The notes under the pieces are model-generated. The model saw only the letters and a program-made list of their open reading frames with translations, ran no database searches and had not been told where the DNA came from. From Haloarcula argentinensis DSM 12282 (GTDB lineage Archaea; Halobacteriota; Halobacteria; Halobacteriales; Haloarculaceae): DNA of 64,000 nucleotides. The stretch spans positions 1-64,000 of the forward strand of contig AOLX01000030.1 of the NCBI GenBank assembly GCA_000336895.1, read 5' to 3'. The position numbers and the translations under genes were made by a program. Below are positions 53,660 to 62,082 of this stretch, one piece after another (the stretch's first letter is position 1; each line of letters starts with the position of its first letter).

Positions 53660-54718
53660 TTAGGTGCTAAACTCAATGTACGACTTGATAGTATCCGGCG
53701 ACTCCTCGAATGCATCCGCAAACTCCAACACAGAGCACTGGGTCGTCATGATAGACGCAAGGAACCAATCCGGGTATTCTGCAAGAGTGTTACGAGCGCG
53801 TTTGTAATGCCGGATATTGGAATTCACGCTCCCGAGCAACGCTTTGTTCTGGAGGACCAACTGCCTGTGGAGCGCCCCACCGTTGACAGTAAATTCCCAG
53901 TCCTCAGGGATGCCGAGGAGGACGCCGACTCCGTTCGCACCAAGTGCCTCGACCGTCGAAAACGCGTGTTTTGCGTGCCCCGTCGCCTCGAACACCAGAT
54001 CCATCGGCTCGTGGACTGTAGGGATTTCGTCCACGGCCGTCTGTCGAGAATTAATGTAGGTGGCCCCTAGCTCCTCGATAATATCGATGGTCGGGTCCGG
54101 CCGTTCACGACGGCCGAGACAGTACGTTCGCTCACACCGGTCTGCAAGCATCGCCAATGTAAGCAGTCCCAGCGGTCCGTTTCCGAGGACGAGTCCAGCA
54201 GAGTTCTGCCACTCGAAGGTCGACCTGGACCGCTGTGCCAGCTCGAGTGCTTTTTCGACATTGCTGATCGGTTCGACCAGAAATCCGACATCCGCAAGCG
54301 ATTCCGGGATCGAAACGAGAAACGACTCGGGTGTAGTGAAGTACTCGGCCATGTAGCCGTGCGCGCCCGCAATCCCCCGTTCGACATACTCACCGGGTGG
54401 AGCCATATCAGGCTCGTTGTTCTCGAAGAACCGACTCGACGTGTTTGCGGGCCGACGGACTGTCGGGACGACAATCTCTCCTTCGTTCAGCGCGGTCCCG
54501 TTCGAGGACTCGACGACGCCGACGGCCTCGTGGCCCAGTATCTGGTAGTCGCTACCCTCGGGAAACTCGCCGTGTGATCCCGATAGCACCTCGAAGTCCG
54601 TTCCGTCGATGCCAACTCGGAGAGTCCTCACGAGGACCTCTCCCTCGTCCGGTTCCGGGCGCTCGATGTCGATCCGTTCTGGCCGAGTCTTCTCCCGCTT
54701 GACAGCGATTGCATCCAT
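53660..54718 (-). CDS. gdh: Glucose 1-dehydrogenase (NAD(P)+)
   Basis: A 352-residue medium-chain dehydrogenase from ATG 54718 ('MDAIAVKREKTRPERIDIER'). It closely follows the haloarchaeal glucose dehydrogenase plan: 'TLRVGIDGTDFEVLSGSHGE' with Asp in place of the usual Cys zinc ligand (known for the Haloferax mediterranei enzyme), 'ILGHEAVGVVESS' and 'GLVLGNGPLGLLTLAMLADR' for NAD(P). It oxidises glucose or galactose to the lactone, the first step of the semi-phosphorylative Entner-Doudoroff route. The galactonate dehydratase gene is 1.3 kb away on the same strand. Confidence 0.93.
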   Translation of the reverse strand: MDAIAVKREKTRPERIDIERPEPDEGEVLVRTLRVGIDGTDFEVLSGSHGEFPEGSDYQILGHEAVGVVESSNGTALNEGEIVVPTVRRPANTSSRFFENNEPDMAPPGEYVERGIAGAHGYMAEYFTTPESFLVSIPESLADVGFLVEPISNVEKALELAQRSRSTFEWQNSAGLVLGNGPLGLLTLAMLADRCERTYCLGRRERPDPTIDIIEELGATYINSRQTAVDEIPTVHEPMDLVFEATGHAKHAFSTVEALGANGVGVLLGIPEDWEFTVNGGALHRQLVLQNKALLGSVNSNIRHYKRARNTLAEYPDWFLASIMTTQCSVLEFADAFEESPDTIKSYIEFST

Positions 54719-55173
54719 TGTTGTAGGTATTCCCGTGAGTGAAACGCACCATCCATCAACAGTTGAATGTTTCGACCAGGAGACAAAAGTACCTCGTCGA
54801 GGGCGTTTCACATTATGAAAAATTGTTTGGACACTGGAAGGATACTGAACGAGAGCGGTGGAAAGGAAAGCAGGTGAAAGAGGCTCGATTCAGCACCGCT
54901 ACGGTACGATATGTGCATATCTAGGAGGGCCTGGGTTCAATTGAGCGAATCGGGATAATAAGTGTACGGCTGTTATGCCATTCGCAGCCCGCTCTCGAAT
55001 TGTTTCGCTAAAAGAAATACTCTATTTCGGATGAAAATATTTGTTGAGATATGTATGGCAATGCTGAAACTGCCAGCGGCCAAATAGGACCGGAGCTGAT
55101 GCGGCCGTACTGAGCTTTGCCGATTCCAGACTATCCTGATAGTGCTTCCGTGAACAGGAATGCTGCGATCGAC
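54719..55173. other. Intergenic interval of about 450 bp
   Basis: It contains the promoter region of the glucose dehydrogenase gene and no credible frame; a short plus-strand frame at 54739-54924 is a composition artefact. No repeat was recognised. Confidence 0.4.
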
Positions 55174-55920
55174 TCAGATCTGCTCCGCATTGAGTTGTCT
55201 GACGGCGCTCAGGATCATCCCGGGGACATCCTCCTGTAACCGTTTCCCGCCCAGTCGTTCAGCGTGTCCCGCCACGTACACAGCTGCGGTCGTGGACTGG
55301 TCCTGAATCGGAACCGCAACGCAATTTACGTCCGGATACTGCTCACGGCGCTCGAACGCGATCCCCCGGTCCCGGATATTATCGAGTTCGGCGGTAAGCG
55401 TCTGGCGGTCCGTAATCGTGTTTTCGGTCATCGCGGGCAGATCAGTATGGTCTAAAATAGCATCGACCTCCTCTGGACCAGTCGCTGCGAGGATTGCCTT
55501 TCCCGGAGCGCTGCAATGAAAACACGGGGAGTTTACGTGTCTCGGAGAGTCGTCAGCAGCGGTATGATAGACATCGGCGATTTGCTTTTCGCACTTGATA
55601 ACCAGTCCGGCAGACTCGCCGGTCGTCGCTGATATCTGGTCTATCTGGGGCTTCGTGTCGTGGTAGATGGGTGCCTGTGATTTGACGTGTTCGCCGATAT
55701 CGGCAAACTGTAACGTCAGCTGATAATCCCCTGTACTCTTTGTAACGTAGCCTGACTGCAACAGCGTATTCAGGTGCTTGTACGTCGTACTCCGAGTGTA
55801 CCCGAGTTGTTCGGCCACCTCTGAGACGCCAAGCGGCCCGTCGGCATCTCTGAGCACGTCGACGATGGCGAACGTCTTCATCGGTGCAGAAAGTGTTGCT
55901 GTCTCAGTTTCGTCGGGCAT
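55174..55920 (-). CDS. IclR-family transcriptional regulator
   Basis: A 248-residue regulator. The N-terminal winged helix (about 12-65: 'FAIVDVLRDADGPLGVSEVA', 'LGYTRSTTYKHLNTL') is followed by the GAF-like IclR effector domain (about 75-245: 'SAGLVIKCEKQIADVYHTAA', 'HCSAPGKAILAATGPEEVDA'). A TTAAGATATA box lies about 25 bases upstream. IclR proteins control sugar-acid and aromatic catabolism. It begins 52 bases after the galactonate dehydratase stop and probably controls that gene and/or gdh. Confidence 0.95.
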   Translation of the reverse strand: MPDETETATLSAPMKTFAIVDVLRDADGPLGVSEVAEQLGYTRSTTYKHLNTLLQSGYVTKSTGDYQLTLQFADIGEHVKSQAPIYHDTKPQIDQISATTGESAGLVIKCEKQIADVYHTAADDSPRHVNSPCFHCSAPGKAILAATGPEEVDAILDHTDLPAMTENTITDRQTLTAELDNIRDRGIAFERREQYPDVNCVAVPIQDQSTTAAVYVAGHAERLGGKRLQEDVPGMILSAVRQLNAEQI

Positions 55921-55972
55921 AAGATTACTACTCCCGTCTATATCTTAAGTTTTTATTATTATGAAACAGTCG

Positions 55973-57121
55973 TTACCAGTCGGCGACGCTGCCGTCCTCG
56001 TGCCGCCATATCGGGTTGTGCCAGTCGAGATCGGCTTCTGCCTTCTCCCGAACCACGTCTAGCGCGACGTCGATACCCAGTCCCGGGCCGTCCAGCGTCT
56101 TCAGGTAGCCGTCGTCGAACGCAAACGGGTTCGAATTCAACAGATCGTGTGCGGGACTGGTCGTCTCAGAGTGGACGTCGAACCCCTGATCTTGGACTAA
56201 CAGGTTCGGAACGACTGTATCGACCTGGATCGACGCGGCCAGCGCAATTGGACCCAGTGGGCAGTTCGGTGCAATGGCGACGTCGTGTGACTCCGCCATG
56301 TTAGCCAGTTTGACCATCTCTGAAATACCGCCGGCGTGAGAGACATCGGGCTGAATCACGTCAATCGCCCCCGTTTTGAGGAGATCTTTGTAATCCCATC
56401 TCGAATACAGTCGCTCACCTGCTGCGATGGGTGCGTGTGTCTGGGCCGCGATGTTCGGAAGGTGTTCGATGTTTTCGGGAAGCACCGGCTCTTCAATGAA
56501 CATCGGTTCGACGGATTCGAGGCGGTTGGTAAGGGTCTTGGCCATCGATTTTGATACTCGGCCTCTGAAATCGATCCCGATATCCACTCGGTCGTCCACC
56601 GCTGTTCGAACGTGCTGAATTCGTTCTGTGATCTCGTCGAGTGATGCCTTCGTTTCGATGAACCGGGTCTGATTCGTCGCATCCATTTTGAGTGCAGTGT
56701 AGCCAGCCTCGGCCAACCGCGTCGCTTCTGCAGCGACATCCTCCGGCCGGTCGCCGCCGATCCACTTATACACTCTAACCTTGTCGCGGCTTTTCCCACC
56801 CAGCAGTTCGTACACAGGTGCGCCGAAGTGTTTCCCCTTGATATCCCAGAGTGCCTGATTGATACCAGCGATGGCAGACATCAGGATCGGGCCGCCGCGA
56901 TAAAATCCGCCACGATACAGCGCTTGCCAGTGATCCTCAATTCGAAACGGATCCTTGCCGATGAGGTACTGATCCAGCATCTCCTCGACCGCCGCTCGAA
57001 CTGTTTTCGCTCTGCCTTCGATAACAGGCTCACCCCAGCCCAGAAGCCCAGTGCTGGTTTCTAGCTTCAGGAAAACCCAGCGGGGAGGGATTTCGAACAG
57101 TTCGTATCCGGTGATTTGCAT
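55973..57121 (-). CDS. dgoD: D-galactonate dehydratase
   Basis: A 382-residue enolase-superfamily enzyme very similar to bacterial DgoD: 'PPRWVFLKLETSTGLLGWGE' and 'YRGGFYRGGPILMSAIAGIN' at the start, 'IGIDFRGRVSKSMAKTLTN' and 'LFIEEPVLP'-like 'MFIEEPVLPENIEHLPNIAA' around the Mg ligands, and 'HEDGSVADW' at the C-terminus. It removes water from D-galactonate to give 2-keto-3-deoxygalactonate. Placement next to gdh and the IclR gene suggests oxidative galactose use; action on gluconate or another aldonate cannot be excluded. Confidence 0.92.
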   Translation of the reverse strand: MQITGYELFEIPPRWVFLKLETSTGLLGWGEPVIEGRAKTVRAAVEEMLDQYLIGKDPFRIEDHWQALYRGGFYRGGPILMSAIAGINQALWDIKGKHFGAPVYELLGGKSRDKVRVYKWIGGDRPEDVAAEATRLAEAGYTALKMDATNQTRFIETKASLDEITERIQHVRTAVDDRVDIGIDFRGRVSKSMAKTLTNRLESVEPMFIEEPVLPENIEHLPNIAAQTHAPIAAGERLYSRWDYKDLLKTGAIDVIQPDVSHAGGISEMVKLANMAESHDVAIAPNCPLGPIALAASIQVDTVVPNLLVQDQGFDVHSETTSPAHDLLNSNPFAFDDGYLKTLDGPGLGIDVALDVVREKAEADLDWHNPIWRHEDGSVADW

Positions 57122-57355
57122 ACTGCTGCATCGTATCCGGAGTGTGATTAATCTTCATAATATAACGACATAATCCAGCTCCCGCCGAGATAAAATATCG
57201 GTTGTACGGCTGTGTATCGTGACGTTCGTCACCGCTGGTGGGATCTACAGGACGCCAGAGGATCGAAAAGATAGCAGTGTCGATCAGCAGCTTCGATTCA
57301 GTGTTTCCCATCGACGATTGACATGTGTTATCGCCGTGGTCGCTGATCCAGCCCG

Positions 57356-58363
57356 CTACCCCAGTGCACTCCACTCGATATGTTTCGAGAGTTCCGGTGG
57401 ATCGTCCGGATTGTATCCCTTCTTGACAGCCGTCTTGTACGTGAGCGATTGCAGGATCTTTAACGGCACTATCGGGTGATCTGGCGAACGGGACGGGAGT
57501 TCGATTGAGATATCTCCACCGTAGTCGTTCGTCGGCCGCCGCAGGACAATTGTGGTCACTCCGGCGTCGCGTAGCTTTGAAACGACCTCGCTGGTCAACG
57601 ATGCCTCCGATTCCTGGGTAGCAATGACGAGTGCCGGCTCACCGGCAGCGTTTGCGATGGGTCCGTGGCTGATTTCCGGTGTCGGGAGTGCCGTCGTATG
57701 CAACAGTGCACCCTCGCCGAACTTCGTCGCCGCCTCGCCTGCAAGCCCATATTCGATCCCCTGTCCGAGAGTGTAGAGTGTCTTGGCCTCCGCGAGGACA
57801 GCGACGGCTGTCTGAAAGTCCTGTTCGACGACGTTCCGGCACATGCGTTGTAGTTCGCTCGGTGTGTACTCACTGTATTTGCTTTCGAGTAGCGAGAACG
57901 TCAGCATCAACGCGGCATCGACGGTTTTGGTAGCGAGGACTGCTTTCTCGGTCCCCGCTGGCGTGACGAGGACCACGTCCGCTACTGACCCGAGCGACGA
58001 ATCATCGGTGTTTGTGATGCCAATAACGAATGCACCCTTCTCCTTTGCTCGTCGAGCGGCTGTAACGGTTTCAGACGTCTCGCCGGACTGGGAGTAGGCG
58101 ACGACAACCGTTTCCTCAGTAATCGGCGGACCGGCGAACAGGTATTCTGACGCGGCGTACGCCGTTGCGTCGATGCCGTTCTGAAAAGACACATACTGAC
58201 CGATCACACCGGTCCAGTATGAGGACCCACAGCCGATGAAGTGGACCCGGTCAGCGTGTGCAATACGCGTGCGTGGCTCGGAAAGGTCGCGCGTGCTCAT
58301 TTTGAAGTCATTCAGTCGGTCGATACCGGAACGGATCTCGTCGTAGACTGCGTGTGTGGTCAT
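57356..58363 (-). CDS. SIS-domain sugar isomerase/deaminase (GlmS-isomerase-like)
   Basis: A 335-residue protein of two SIS domains from ATG 58363. The first has 'HFIGCGSSYWTGVIGQYVSF' and 'VVAYSQSGETSETVTAARRA'; the second has 'YTLGQGIEYGLAGEAATKFG' and a C-terminal 'KKGYNPDDPPELSKHIEW', typical of the isomerase half of glucosamine-6-phosphate synthase. The glutaminase domain is absent. It may be a glucosamine-6-phosphate deaminase of the archaeal GlmD type or a related sugar-phosphate isomerase. It faces the sugar ABC operon head-to-head. Confidence 0.85.
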   Translation of the reverse strand: MTTHAVYDEIRSGIDRLNDFKMSTRDLSEPRTRIAHADRVHFIGCGSSYWTGVIGQYVSFQNGIDATAYAASEYLFAGPPITEETVVVAYSQSGETSETVTAARRAKEKGAFVIGITNTDDSSLGSVADVVLVTPAGTEKAVLATKTVDAALMLTFSLLESKYSEYTPSELQRMCRNVVEQDFQTAVAVLAEAKTLYTLGQGIEYGLAGEAATKFGEGALLHTTALPTPEISHGPIANAAGEPALVIATQESEASLTSEVVSKLRDAGVTTIVLRRPTNDYGGDISIELPSRSPDHPIVPLKILQSLTYKTAVKKGYNPDDPPELSKHIEWSALG

Positions 58364-58574
58364 GGTTTGATGTTCATAGGGCGGCACTGTGGTCAGTTGT
58401 TTCAACGACAACGCCAGCAGAGGCTCCAGTCAGCCAGCAATCATCCGACTGATCGGAGTCTCTCTGCGATCACTTAGATTACCGATTGATGGCAGTAGAT
58501 TATAAAACCATACGATAGGTATTTGTGATAGCTCATGGGACCGCACCGTTGCGAAGAATGTCCTAAACAATTAA

Positions 58575-58583
58575 TTATATATA
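58575..58583 (+). promoter_or_regulatory. TATA box of the sugar-binding-protein gene
   Basis: TTATATATA is centred about 30 bases before ATG 58609, giving an almost leaderless transcript. It lies in the 245-base intergenic region shared with the divergent SIS-domain gene, so both can be controlled together. Confidence 0.6.
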
Positions 58584-58608
58584 CCACCTAGGTCGTTAGT
58601 GATAGCAT

Positions 58609-59976
58609 ATGTCAGACAATAGTTTGCGGAGCGGCCAGCGACGTCGCTTCATCAAAAGCGCCGGAGCGGCAACGGTCGCGCTGCTCGCGGGCTGTGGCGG
58701 CAATGAAAGTTCGGAAAGTACCGCCGGGGACGACGGGGATGGCGACTCCGGCGCGAGCACCGGGGAGCAATCGAACGATATAACCACCCTCACAGTCCGG
58801 CACTTCGTCAATGACCACATTGAGACGTTCTACGAGAAACACAATCCCATACTGAAGAAAAAACACGGGATCAAGGTGGATTTCGAGACGATGGGTTGGG
58901 GCGTCGCTCGGAAGAAGCAAAACAACAGTATCTCCACCCGGACCGGTCCAGACGTCGAAGAGATAGCGTCGACGTGGATGCCACAGCAAGTCAATTCCGA
59001 CGGCTGGATGGACCTCGAAGAAGCCGGCGTCTCGATGCCGACAGACAATATCTACGAATCGCCACTTCAGATAGGGAAATTCGACGGCGTCCGTGCTGGG
59101 TTCCCCTGGTTCTGGGGGCCCCGCGGGCACATTTATTATAAATCGCTGTTCGAGGAAGCTGGTATCGATGGTCCCCCGTCGACCTGGGACGAACTCGCGA
59201 ATGATGCGTCGAAGTACAACAAGCAGGCCGAAAAGTGGGAACAGGAAGGCTACAACACGAGGTACCTGTTCGGCATTCCTGGTGCGAACAACTGGGCAGT
59301 CGTCCAGTACTATATGATGCTCATCTGGCAAAACGGTGGGAGTGTGATTGACGGGTCCAAGCCGACATTCGACAGTGACGCGGCGGTAGAGGCGTTGAAT
59401 TTCTACAAGGATCTGTCCACGACGCACAAGGCATCCCCACAGGCCTCAGTCGAGTGGAACGGCGTTGCACGGAACAACGCGTTCAGCAGCAAACGGATAG
59501 CTTCGACGTGGCAGGGGCTCAGGGTTGCAAACGATATTGACGCCGAACTCGGCGTTGGCAAGCCGCCGGCCGGTCCCCGGGGAGAGTCGTCGACTTTCTT
59601 CGGAGTGAACCTCATGGGCATCCATCCCTGGACGAAGAAAAAGAGCGAAGCCGCGACGTTTATCGAGTATCTGATGCAGCCAGCGGTCAACGCAGAACTC
59701 GCGAAGGGGTCTGGCTTCTTGCCTACGATCAAGAGTAGCTTCGAGCAAGAGGCCTTCCAGGGAGAGCTGTATCAGTCCTTCAGTGAAGACGTTCTGAACA
59801 ACACAAACGCCAAGACAGCGCCGCAAGTCGTGGGCTGGGGTGATGTCTCCGGTGCGATCAAGGGAGCCGTCACCAAGGTACTCACGAAGGCAGCAACGGA
59901 CTCCTGGTCCGAAGGCGATACCCAGAAGGCACTCCAACAGGCTGCGATGCAGGCAGAGAACGCGCTTCAGGGATAA
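58609..59976 (+). CDS. Sugar ABC transporter substrate-binding lipoprotein
   Basis: A 455-residue family-1 extracellular solute-binding protein. Tat signal plus lipobox ('QRRRFIKSAGAATVALLAGC'), then an acidic Ser/Gly linker and the two-lobe binding fold ('ALNFYKDLSTTHKASP', 'AAATFIEYLMQPAVNAELAK'-like C-terminal helix). The family captures sugars and oligosaccharides. It leads an operon-like set with two permeases; no ATPase gene is present, so it probably uses a shared MsmX/MalK-type ATPase encoded elsewhere. Confidence 0.94.
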   Translation: MSDNSLRSGQRRRFIKSAGAATVALLAGCGGNESSESTAGDDGDGDSGASTGEQSNDITTLTVRHFVNDHIETFYEKHNPILKKKHGIKVDFETMGWGVARKKQNNSISTRTGPDVEEIASTWMPQQVNSDGWMDLEEAGVSMPTDNIYESPLQIGKFDGVRAGFPWFWGPRGHIYYKSLFEEAGIDGPPSTWDELANDASKYNKQAEKWEQEGYNTRYLFGIPGANNWAVVQYYMMLIWQNGGSVIDGSKPTFDSDAAVEALNFYKDLSTTHKASPQASVEWNGVARNNAFSSKRIASTWQGLRVANDIDAELGVGKPPAGPRGESSTFFGVNLMGIHPWTKKKSEAATFIEYLMQPAVNAELAKGSGFLPTIKSSFEQEAFQGELYQSFSEDVLNNTNAKTAPQVVGWGDVSGAIKGAVTKVLTKAATDSWSEGDTQKALQQAAMQAENALQG

Positions 59977-60076
59977 AATCCGAAAACAGGTCGTTTCAGT
60001 GTGGTTCTCCGCTTGTCCGGCCGAATAGCTACTAGCTTTGTGTCGGGACCGTGTCACTCTAGCGTCGTACAGAACG

Positions 60077-60085
60077 ATTAAATAC
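60077..60085 (+). promoter_or_regulatory. TATA box of the sugar permease genes
   Basis: ATTAAATAC is centred 27 bases before ATG 60108. It supports that start codon rather than the TTG seven codons upstream and gives the permeases a promoter separate from the binding-protein gene. Confidence 0.55.
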
Positions 60086-60107
60086 ATTGCATAATAATCG
60101 ATTGTGT

Positions 60108-61088
60108 ATGCTCCTGTCCGCGTACCAGCGAGTCAAACGTCGACTCCCAGCGGTTCATATCCCGTACGTTAGCTCGTTACCTGCAAGCCAGCGCTTCGGA
60201 CTCAAGCTCATTGCTCCGGCTCTGGCAATGATGCTTCTCGTCCACGGGATTCCGGTCATCCTCGGATTCGTCATGAGTTTCTACGAGTTCCCGTCGCTCA
60301 GATACACCGACTGGTTCCGCCCGGAGACGTTCGTCGGGCTTGACCACTTCGCGAAGGTCTTCCAGAAGGATACGATCTATGGCGCACAGTTCTGGAACTC
60401 GCTCAAAGTCACCATTCTGTACACGGTTGGATCGGTGATAGGGACGTACGTTCTCGGACTTGTAACCGCACTCACCCTCGATAAGCAGTTCCGGGGCAAG
60501 CTCGTCGCGCGAACCGTGATCCTGATTCCGTATGTGACACCGGTTGTCGTCACGCTGCTCACCTGGCGGATGATGTTCCGGAGCGATACTGGAGTTATCA
60601 ACGCGTTACTCCGTCAGGCCGGACTCATCGAGGGGTCCCTGTTCTGGCTTCTGGGCCCAAACTCGCTGTATGCCATAATCATCGCGAACGTCTGGCGGAA
60701 CTTCCCGTATGCGGCAATCATGTTGTACGCTGGATTGCAGTCGATTCCTGAACAGTTGTACGAGGCTGCCGAGATTGATGGGGCCGGCAGATGGGGGAAA
60801 CTGCGGTATGTCACACTGCCACAGTTGAAGCCCGTTTCTGCTGTCATTCTGCTGCTATTGATCCTCTGGACCTTCATCAATTTCCCCGTCCCGTATATTT
60901 TGCTGGGTGGGTCACCCAGCGAATCGGGGAACGTCCTGATGTTGCTCATTTACTCCTTTGGCTTCAAACAGAGTGCGTACGGGATCGGGTCAGCTCTCAG
61001 CGCGATGTTGTTCCTGTTCTCGATGACCATCGCATACGTCTATTACAAGCGCGTTGTGGCCTCCAGCTACGACGGAGGTGCTATCTGA
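60108..61088 (+). CDS. Sugar ABC transporter permease 1
   Basis: A 326-residue permease of the MalF/UgpA-like group, six helices in the core. The cytoplasmic EAA loop, which contacts the ATPase, is 'YEAAEIDGAGRWGKLRYVTL'. It starts at ATG 60108 and its TGA is one base before the next ATG. The N-terminal 'RVKRRLPAVHIPYVSSLPA' is a cytoplasmic lead. Together with permease 2 it forms the transport channel for the sugar bound by the 58609 product. Confidence 0.94.
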   Translation: MLLSAYQRVKRRLPAVHIPYVSSLPASQRFGLKLIAPALAMMLLVHGIPVILGFVMSFYEFPSLRYTDWFRPETFVGLDHFAKVFQKDTIYGAQFWNSLKVTILYTVGSVIGTYVLGLVTALTLDKQFRGKLVARTVILIPYVTPVVVTLLTWRMMFRSDTGVINALLRQAGLIEGSLFWLLGPNSLYAIIIANVWRNFPYAAIMLYAGLQSIPEQLYEAAEIDGAGRWGKLRYVTLPQLKPVSAVILLLLILWTFINFPVPYILLGGSPSESGNVLMLLIYSFGFKQSAYGIGSALSAMLFLFSMTIAYVYYKRVVASSYDGGAI

Positions 61089-61089
61089 G

Positions 61090-62007
61090 ATGTTCAGTTC
61101 GCTCATGGCTGCTGTCGGCTCAGAAAGTACGATCGTCCCGGACGAAATGCGGCTAACCGCGGATGGCAAAGAGCTCGTGTACCAACTGCTCTGGCGCTCC
61201 GTGCTCATCCTCGTTCTCATATTCGCGATATTCCCCGTCTGGATGATGTTCACGACATCGTTCAAAACCCGCGATGAAGTGCTGCAACTCGGGCTCGATA
61301 TACTCCCAGCAGACCCCTATGTCCAGAACTACTTCCTGATGTTCCAGCGGTTCCCGCTTGTCGATTACTACGTTAACAGCCTGGTCATTTCGAGTGTGAC
61401 CACCGTCCTCTCGCTGCTTATTGGTGGACTGGCCGCCTACTCGTTGTCGCGATACGAGTTCCCCGGCAAGGAGAAGTTCGAGATGGGGGCACTCGCAACG
61501 CAGATGATCCCCGGCGTACTCATCCTCATTCCGATGTTTCTGTTGTTCATCGTCATGGACCAGTCCGCGAACATTCCGATGAAGGACACGTACCATGGGA
61601 TGATCTTCCTCTATACGACGTTTACCGTCCCGTTTACGATCTGGATGCTTCGTGGGTATTTCGATACGATTCCGACAGCGCTGGAGGAAGCGGCCCGAAT
61701 CGACGGCTGTACGCGGACACAGGCCCTGTTCCGCGTCGTGATGCCGCTTGCAGCACCGGGCCTAGCCGCGACTGGGATGTTCGTGTTCTTGCTCGCATTC
61801 AACGAGGTGCTGTTCGCGTCAGTCCTAGCGACTGACAACGTGACGCCGTTCTCTATTGGAATTCAGAACTTCCAGCAGCAGGATCAGACGATGTGGGGCC
61901 AGATGATGGCTGCCTCGACCCTCGCCGCTGTCCCACTACTCGCAATCTTCGTCGTGTTCCAGCGACAGATCGTTTCCGGACTAACTTCCGGGAGTGTCAA
62001 GCAGTAA
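61090..62007 (+). CDS. Sugar ABC transporter permease 2
   Basis: A 305-residue permease of the MalG/UgpE-like group starting at ATG 61090, one base after the permease 1 stop. The EAA loop is 'EEAARIDGCTRTQALFRVVM' and the first periplasmic segment is 'SFKTRDEVLQLGLDILPADP', the usual MalG-type. It has six membrane helices and a short C-terminal tail ('RQIVSGLTSGSVKQ'). Completes the permease pair. Confidence 0.94.
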   Translation: MFSSLMAAVGSESTIVPDEMRLTADGKELVYQLLWRSVLILVLIFAIFPVWMMFTTSFKTRDEVLQLGLDILPADPYVQNYFLMFQRFPLVDYYVNSLVISSVTTVLSLLIGGLAAYSLSRYEFPGKEKFEMGALATQMIPGVLILIPMFLLFIVMDQSANIPMKDTYHGMIFLYTTFTVPFTIWMLRGYFDTIPTALEEAARIDGCTRTQALFRVVMPLAAPGLAATGMFVFLLAFNEVLFASVLATDNVTPFSIGIQNFQQQDQTMWGQMMAASTLAAVPLLAIFVVFQRQIVSGLTSGSVKQ

Positions 62008-62050
62008 TCTTCGGGCCCAGTTTTGTAGCAGTTTGTGGTCGCAAACGTAG

Positions 62051-62060
62051 TTTTATATCC
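62051..62060 (+). promoter_or_regulatory. TATA box of the hexosaminidase gene
   Basis: TTTTATATCC is centred about 28 bases before ATG 62083, so the glycosidase gene can be transcribed leaderless and separately from the ABC genes. Confidence 0.6.
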
Positions 62061-62082
62061 CTAGCACCTCGGATGTTGTTAC

